Assembly: GCA_946481735.1 (NCBI GenBank)
Contig: CAMLOU010000147.1
Coordinates: forward strand, 1-10,081
Length of the DNA stretch: 10,081 nucleotides
Reading direction: 5' to 3'
Origin: an uncultured Cellvibrio sp.
GTDB taxonomy: Bacteria; Pseudomonadota; Gammaproteobacteria; Pseudomonadales; Cellvibrionaceae
Below are positions 6,119 to 10,081 of the stretch, one piece after another. The notes under the pieces are model-generated. The model was given only the letters and a program-made list of their open reading frames with translations, had not been told where the DNA came from and did no database searches. How positions within the stretch are numbered: position 1 is the first letter of the stretch; each line of letters starts with the position of its first letter. The translations under genes and the position numbers were made by a program.

Positions 6119-7450
6119 ATGAGCATTGTGTTGGGTAGCAAAGAATATTTTCCCGGTATCGGCAAGATTGGCTACGAAGGTCCGGATTCTGATAATCCGC
6201 TCGCGTTTAAATATTACGACGAGAACCGTGTCGTTGCTGGCAAGACCATGAAAGAGCATTTCCGTTTTGCGGTATGTTATTGGCACACCTTCTGCGGCGC
6301 CGGTCACGATCCTTTCGGCCCGGGCCCATTTCATTTCCCCTGGGCAAATACCGCCGATGCGGTAGGCCGCGCGCGCGAAAAAATGGATGCGGCGTTTGAG
6401 TTCATTACCAAACTGGGCGTGCCCTACTACTGCTTCCACGATATCGACCTGATCGACGAAGGCAACACCCGTGCAGAAACCTCCAAGCGTCTGCAAACGA
6501 TTGTTGAGTACGCGAAAGAAAAACAAAAAGCGTCTGGCGTAAAACTGCTGTGGGGCACAGCTAACCTGTTCACCAATCCGCGTTATATGAACGGTGCGTC
6601 AACCAACCCGGATTTCAACACGGTTGCCTATGCCGGTGCGCAATTGAAAGACGCGCTGGATGCAACCATCGCCCTTGATGGTGAGAACTACGTGTTCTGG
6701 GGCGGTCGTGAAGGTTATATGAGCCTGATCAATACCGACATGAAACGCGAACAGGAACACATGGCGCGCTTCCTGACCATGGCACGTGACTATGCTCGTG
6801 GCCAGGGCTTTAAAGGTACCTTCTTTATCGAGCCCAAGCCCATGGAGCCATCCAAGCACCAATACGACTTTGATGCGGCGACAGTGATCGGCTTCCTGCG
6901 TCACCACGGTCTGGATAAAGATTTCAAATTAAACCTGGAGACCAACCACGCTACTCTCGCAGGTCATACGATGGACCACGATATGCAAGTGGCTGCTGAT
7001 GCCGGCATGTTGGGTAGTATGGACGCTAACCGCGGCGACTATCAAAACGCCTGGGATACTGACCAGTTCCCCAACAATATCAATGAAACTGTCGACATGA
7101 TGCTGGTGTTGCTGCGCAGTGGCGGCTTCCAGGGCGGCGGCGTGAACTTCGATGCGAAAGCCCGTCGTAACTCCACCGATTTCGTGGATCGTTTCTACGG
7201 TCACATTGGCGGCATGGATACCTTTGCGCGCGCATTGATTATCGCTGACGACCTGTTGCAAAAATCACCGCTGGAAAAAATGCGTAAAGAGCGTTATGCC
7301 AGCTTCGATAGCGGTAATGGTGCATTATTTGAAACCGGTGATATGACCCTGGCCCAACTGGCCGATATCGGTAACAAGGTTGGTGAGCCGGCGCAGATCA
7401 GTGGCCAGCAAGAACTCTACGAAAATATCGTTAATCGTTATATTCGTTAA
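6119..7450 (+). CDS. xylA: Xylose isomerase (class II)
   Basis: Cytoplasmic, divalent-metal-dependent isomerase that converts D-xylose to D-xylulose, the first intracellular step of the pathway. It has 443 residues against about 440 in class II enzymes such as E. coli XylA. The whole TIM barrel is present with every expected active-site residue: His107 and Asp110 in YCFHDID; Glu238 in FIEPKP; Glu274 and His277 in [11 protein letters not shown]; Asp302 in SMDANRGD; Asp313 and Asp315 in WDTDQFP; and Asp345 in NFDAKARR. The N-terminal [19 protein letters not shown] matches class II. The frame is open from a TTG at 6095, but ATG at 6119 is chosen because GAGG sits 9 nt upstream and the protein then begins where family members do. 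It is the second gene of the xylBA operon, closed by a strong terminator 26 bp downstream. It resembles the anaerobic-fungus/Bacteroidetes branch as well as the enteric one; assigning a branch would need a tree. Confidence 0.97.
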   Translation: MSIVLGSKEYFPGIGKIGYEGPDSDNPLAFKYYDENRVVAGKTMKEHFRFAVCYWHTFCGAGHDPFGPGPFHFPWANTADAVGRAREKMDAAFEFITKLGVPYYCFHDIDLIDEGNTRAETSKRLQTIVEYAKEKQKASGVKLLWGTANLFTNPRYMNGASTNPDFNTVAYAGAQLKDALDATIALDGENYVFWGGREGYMSLINTDMKREQEHMARFLTMARDYARGQGFKGTFFIEPKPMEPSKHQYDFDAATVIGFLRHHGLDKDFKLNLETNHATLAGHTMDHDMQVAADAGMLGSMDANRGDYQNAWDTDQFPNNINETVDMMLVLLRSGGFQGGGVNFDAKARRNSTDFVDRFYGHIGGMDTFARALIIADDLLQKSPLEKMRKERYASFDSGNGALFETGDMTLAQLADIGNKVGEPAQISGQQELYENIVNRYIR

Positions 7451-7476
7451 TTACTGATTTTATGTAGCCCCCGATT

Positions 7477-7515
7477 GCCGGTCATCCAGCACGAATGGAT
7501 GACCGGCATTTTTTT
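7477..7515 (+). terminator. Rho-independent terminator of the xylBA operon
   Basis: GCCGGTCATCCA (7477-7488) pairs perfectly over 12 bp with TGGATGACCGGC (7496-7507) around a 7-nt loop and is followed by ATTTTTTT. It isolates the operon from the GH3 gene, which must therefore have its own promoter in 7516-7614. Confidence 0.92.
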
Positions 7516-7626
7516 ATCCGTGTTATTTTTATCGTATTAACTATCCTTAATAAGCATTACCTTCACCCATGTTGCGGCGATGTGCCGTCGTCGAACAATA
7601 ACAAAAACCGGCTTGGGATTATTGCT
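7516..7626 (+). promoter_or_regulatory. GH3 upstream region, promoter not resolved
   Basis: This 111-bp region must hold the GH3 promoter because a strong terminator lies immediately upstream. It begins AT-rich (7516-7560) and has TAATAA- and TATCCT-like -10 candidates around 7542-7553, but none has a good -35 at proper spacing. The GH10 operator palindrome and the GTTTTAC heptamer of the regulator region are both absent. Confidence 0.3.
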
Positions 7627-10081
7627 ATGAAAACTGTCCGCGCAACATTCAATCAGCTCCTGTTAATGGCCGGAGTATGCGTCAGTTTATCCGCCTACGG
7701 CGCCCCGGCTGACCAGCCGCTTTACAAAGACAAAACCCAATCCATTGATGCGCGTGTCAATGACCTGATCAAACGCATGACCCTGGAAGAGAAAGTGGCA
7801 CAGTTGCAAGCTGTGTGGATCAAGCGTCAGGAGTTGGAAACCGAATCCGGCGTTTTTACGCCGACCAAAGCAAAAGACATCCTTGGGCTGGGGATTGGTC
7901 AGATTGCGCGTCCTTCAGAAAATAAAGCGCCTGTCTCGCCCAACAAAACGCCCGAACAAACGGTGGCGTTTGTCAACGCGGCACAGCGTTGGTTGATAGA
8001 AAATACGCGCCTGGGTATCCCTGCCATCTTCCACGAAGAAGCCTTGCACGGGCACGCGGGGCGCGATGCCACCAGTTTTCCCCAGGCTATCGCTCTGGCC
8101 AGTACCTGGGACCCGCAACTTGTTGAAAACATTTACCGGATATCCGCCCAGGAGATTCGTCGGCGTGGCGGTACTCAAGCATTAACCCCCATCCTTGATG
8201 TGGCACGCGATCCGCGTTGGGGGCGCATTGAAGAAACCATGGGCGAAGATCCCTACCTGGTGGCAGCCCTGGGGGTGGCCAGTGTTAAAGGTTTCCAAGG
8301 CAATGAACCGGGACGTATTGGTGATGATCGTGTCATCGCCACCCTGAAACATCTCGCGGGGCATGGAGAGCCTGTAGGCGGTTTGAATACTGCACCGGCG
8401 CCGGTGGGCGAACGGCTATTGCGTGAAATTTTTCTGTTTCCGTTTGAAGCAGCGGTGAAGCTCGGCGGGGCGCGCAGTGTGATGGCCTCCTACAATGAAA
8501 TCGATGGTGTGCCGTCTCATGCAAATGGCCAATTGCTCAACGATATCTTGCGCGGCGAATGGGGATTTAAAGGCGCTCTGGTGAGCGATTACTTCGCGAT
8601 TAAGGAATTGGTATCGCGTCATCAGCTATCCGATAATCTGGCAGATGCCGCTATGCTTGCACTGAATGCCGGTGTCGATGTAGAGATGCCCGATGGCGAA
8701 ACCTTTCCGTTGTTGGTGCAATTAGTTAAGGATGGCAAGCTCGACGAAGCCGTCATCAACCAGGCTGTCGCTCGGGTATTGCATGAAAAATTTTTATTGG
8801 GCTTATTTGAAAATCCCTACACAGATCCGGCGGGTGTTGCGGCATTTATTGGCAACGACCAGCATCGCCAAGTCGCGCAACTGGCAGCGGAGAAAGCGGT
8901 GGTGTTATTAAAGAATGATAACAACCTGCTTCCCCTGGATATCAATAATCTGAAATCCATTGCGCTGATCGGACCCCATATTGATGAAGCCTTGCTCGGT
9001 GGTTACAGCGATGTACCCAAACAGACGGTCAGCATTTTACAGGGGCTGGAGGAGTATCTGGATGGCAGGATTACCCTGCGTCACGCACAAGGCACGTTGC
9101 TAACGCGGAATACCTGGCAGCCGGGCGCCGACTCAATTGCGGCTAATTCGTTTTCCAAAGAACGCTGGCATACCGATGAGGTCGTTTTGGCTACACCGGA
9201 AGATACGCAGGGGATGATTAAAAAAGCCGTAGCTGCGGCACGAAAAAGTGATGTGGCTATTGTGGTGGTCGGCGATAACGAGGCAACCTCGCGCGAGGCC
9301 TGGGCGGAAACCCACCTCGGTGATCGCACCAGCCTTGACTTGGTGGGTGAGCAACAGGCGTTGGTCGATGCGGTGTTGGCGACCGGTAAGCCGACGGTTG
9401 TGCTGCTGATTAATGGCCGGCCATTGTCCATCAGCAAAATCGCGCAGCAGGCGCCGGCGATTATCGAAGGCTGGTACCTTGGTCAGGAGACCGGTCATGC
9501 CATTGCGCGGGTTCTGTTTGGTGATGTAAATCCCGGCGGCAAATTGCCTGTCAGTATTCCCCGCTCAGTCGGTCATATTCCGACTTATTACAACCACAAA
9601 CCATCCGCCAAGCGCGGTTACGCGTTTACCGAAACCAGCGCGCTTTATCCCTTTGGGCATGGCTTGAGTTACACCCAATTTACTTACAGTAATCTCCAGG
9701 TGAGCAAAACCTCGGCCAAGGCCGGTGATGTGGTAGATATCCGCATGACCCTTACCAACAGCGGTTCGCACGCCGGTGACGAAGTGGTGCAATTATATAT
9801 ACGCGATCCGATTGCAAGCCTGACGCGACCCGTCAAGGAATTAAAAGGTTTTCAGCGTGTGCATGTAAAAGCAAAAGAGAGCGTGACCCTGACCTTTTCG
9901 TTGGCGGTGAATCAGCTGGGCTTTTATGATCAAGAGATGCGTTATATTGTTGAGCCGGGCAAGATTGAATTGATGCTTGGCAGTTCTTCTGCCGATATCC
10001 GTCTCAATGGCGAGTTTACCATCGCGGGGAAGACGGTGGATGTCAGTGATAACAAAGCTTATTTAAGTGCGTCGACCGTGT
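7627..10081 (+). CDS. Secreted GH3 glycoside hydrolase, probable beta-xylosidase/beta-glucosidase (3' end cut by window edge)
   Basis: Exo-acting retaining glycosidase that should release terminal xylose (or glucose) from oligosaccharides. The frame is open from ATG at 7627 to the right edge: 818 residues and no stop. Residues 1 to about 28 form a Sec signal peptide (KTVR, then a hydrophobic core) with a likely cleavage after AYG or APA. There is no lipobox, so the enzyme is periplasmic or released. The GH3 N-terminal barrel spans about 40-340: RWGRIEETMGEDPYL, KHLAGHGEP, MASYNEIDGVPSHAN (from 286) and VSDYFAI with the nucleophile Asp321. The alpha/beta sandwich follows, with KAVVLLKND and GDNEATSREAWAETHLGDR (549-567), which should carry the acid/base Glu, and YPFGHGLSYTQF. 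A fibronectin III-like domain is at about 690-790 (DEVVQLYIRDP). The HGEPVGGLNTAP context resembles bacterial GH3 beta-xylosidases, but GH3 specificity cannot be fixed by eye. GGGA lies 8 nt before the ATG. The coding part is nearly complete. Confidence 0.92.
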   Translation, partial: MKTVRATFNQLLLMAGVCVSLSAYGAPADQPLYKDKTQSIDARVNDLIKRMTLEEKVAQLQAVWIKRQELETESGVFTPTKAKDILGLGIGQIARPSENKAPVSPNKTPEQTVAFVNAAQRWLIENTRLGIPAIFHEEALHGHAGRDATSFPQAIALASTWDPQLVENIYRISAQEIRRRGGTQALTPILDVARDPRWGRIEETMGEDPYLVAALGVASVKGFQGNEPGRIGDDRVIATLKHLAGHGEPVGGLNTAPAPVGERLLREIFLFPFEAAVKLGGARSVMASYNEIDGVPSHANGQLLNDILRGEWGFKGALVSDYFAIKELVSRHQLSDNLADAAMLALNAGVDVEMPDGETFPLLVQLVKDGKLDEAVINQAVARVLHEKFLLGLFENPYTDPAGVAAFIGNDQHRQVAQLAAEKAVVLLKNDNNLLPLDINNLKSIALIGPHIDEALLGGYSDVPKQTVSILQGLEEYLDGRITLRHAQGTLLTRNTWQPGADSIAANSFSKERWHTDEVVLATPEDTQGMIKKAVAAARKSDVAIVVVGDNEATSREAWAETHLGDRTSLDLVGEQQALVDAVLATGKPTVVLLINGRPLSISKIAQQAPAIIEGWYLGQETGHAIARVLFGDVNPGGKLPVSIPRSVGHIPTYYNHKPSAKRGYAFTETSALYPFGHGLSYTQFTYSNLQVSKTSAKAGDVVDIRMTLTNSGSHAGDEVVQLYIRDPIASLTRPVKELKGFQRVHVKAKESVTLTFSLAVNQLGFYDQEMRYIVEPGKIELMLGSSSADIRLNGEFTIAGKTVDVSDNKAYLSASTV

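Noticed and set aside
6095..6123. TTGACA, 17 bp, TATGAG resembling a promoter for xylA
   Set aside because: The -10 would overlap the xylA start codon and transcription would begin inside the coding sequence, so it cannot serve xylA; the -10 is also poor.
7627..7710. Lipoprotein signal at Cys18 of the GH3 protein
   Set aside because: The residues before Cys18 are AGV, and Val at -1 does not fit a lipobox; a normal signal peptidase I site near residues 25-28 is better.

Overview
The window reads as a xylan and xylose utilisation locus from a gammaproteobacterium. The polyserine linker behind a lipobox in the xylanase, the moderate base composition and the gene set point to Cellvibrio or a close relative. 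That assignment is from general familiarity with such loci, not from a search.

Layout from left to right. Positions 1-1208 (minus strand) hold a GH10 endo-xylanase lipoprotein whose last residues run off the left edge. Positions 1209-1649 hold its promoter with a palindromic operator candidate, a terminator for the next gene, and a 100-bp intergenic element bounded by perfect 25-bp inverted arms. A XylE-like sugar:H+ symporter occupies 1650-3068 (minus). Its promoter region and a terminator fill 3069-3418. A Nudix-domain/winged-helix transcriptional regulator lies at 3419-4156 (minus, GTG start). A 382-bp divergent intergenic region holds two back-to-back promoters. It is followed by xylB (xylulokinase, 4539-6023, plus) and xylA (xylose isomerase, 6119-7450, plus), then a strong terminator at 7477-7515. 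A secreted GH3 beta-xylosidase/beta-glucosidase-type enzyme starts at 7627 (plus) and runs off the right edge without a stop codon.

How the genes fit together (inference from families and context): the surface-anchored GH10 enzyme cuts xylan into xylo-oligosaccharides. The exported GH3 enzyme trims these to xylose, the symporter imports the xylose, XylA converts it to xylulose, and XylB makes xylulose 5-phosphate for the pentose phosphate pathway. The Nudix-type regulator, sitting divergently next to xylBA, is the obvious candidate for the pathway's sugar-responsive regulator, in place of the AraC-type XylR of enterics.

I see no CRISPR array, phage, transposase, tRNA or rRNA. The genes are of familiar kinds. 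The less ordinary points are the degenerate Nudix box of the regulator, the resemblance of the regulator and XylB to Bacteroidetes-style pentose cassettes, substitutions in the expected -2 subsite of the GH10 enzyme, the intergenic inverted-repeat element, and the promoter architecture. I do not see a convincing undescribed system.
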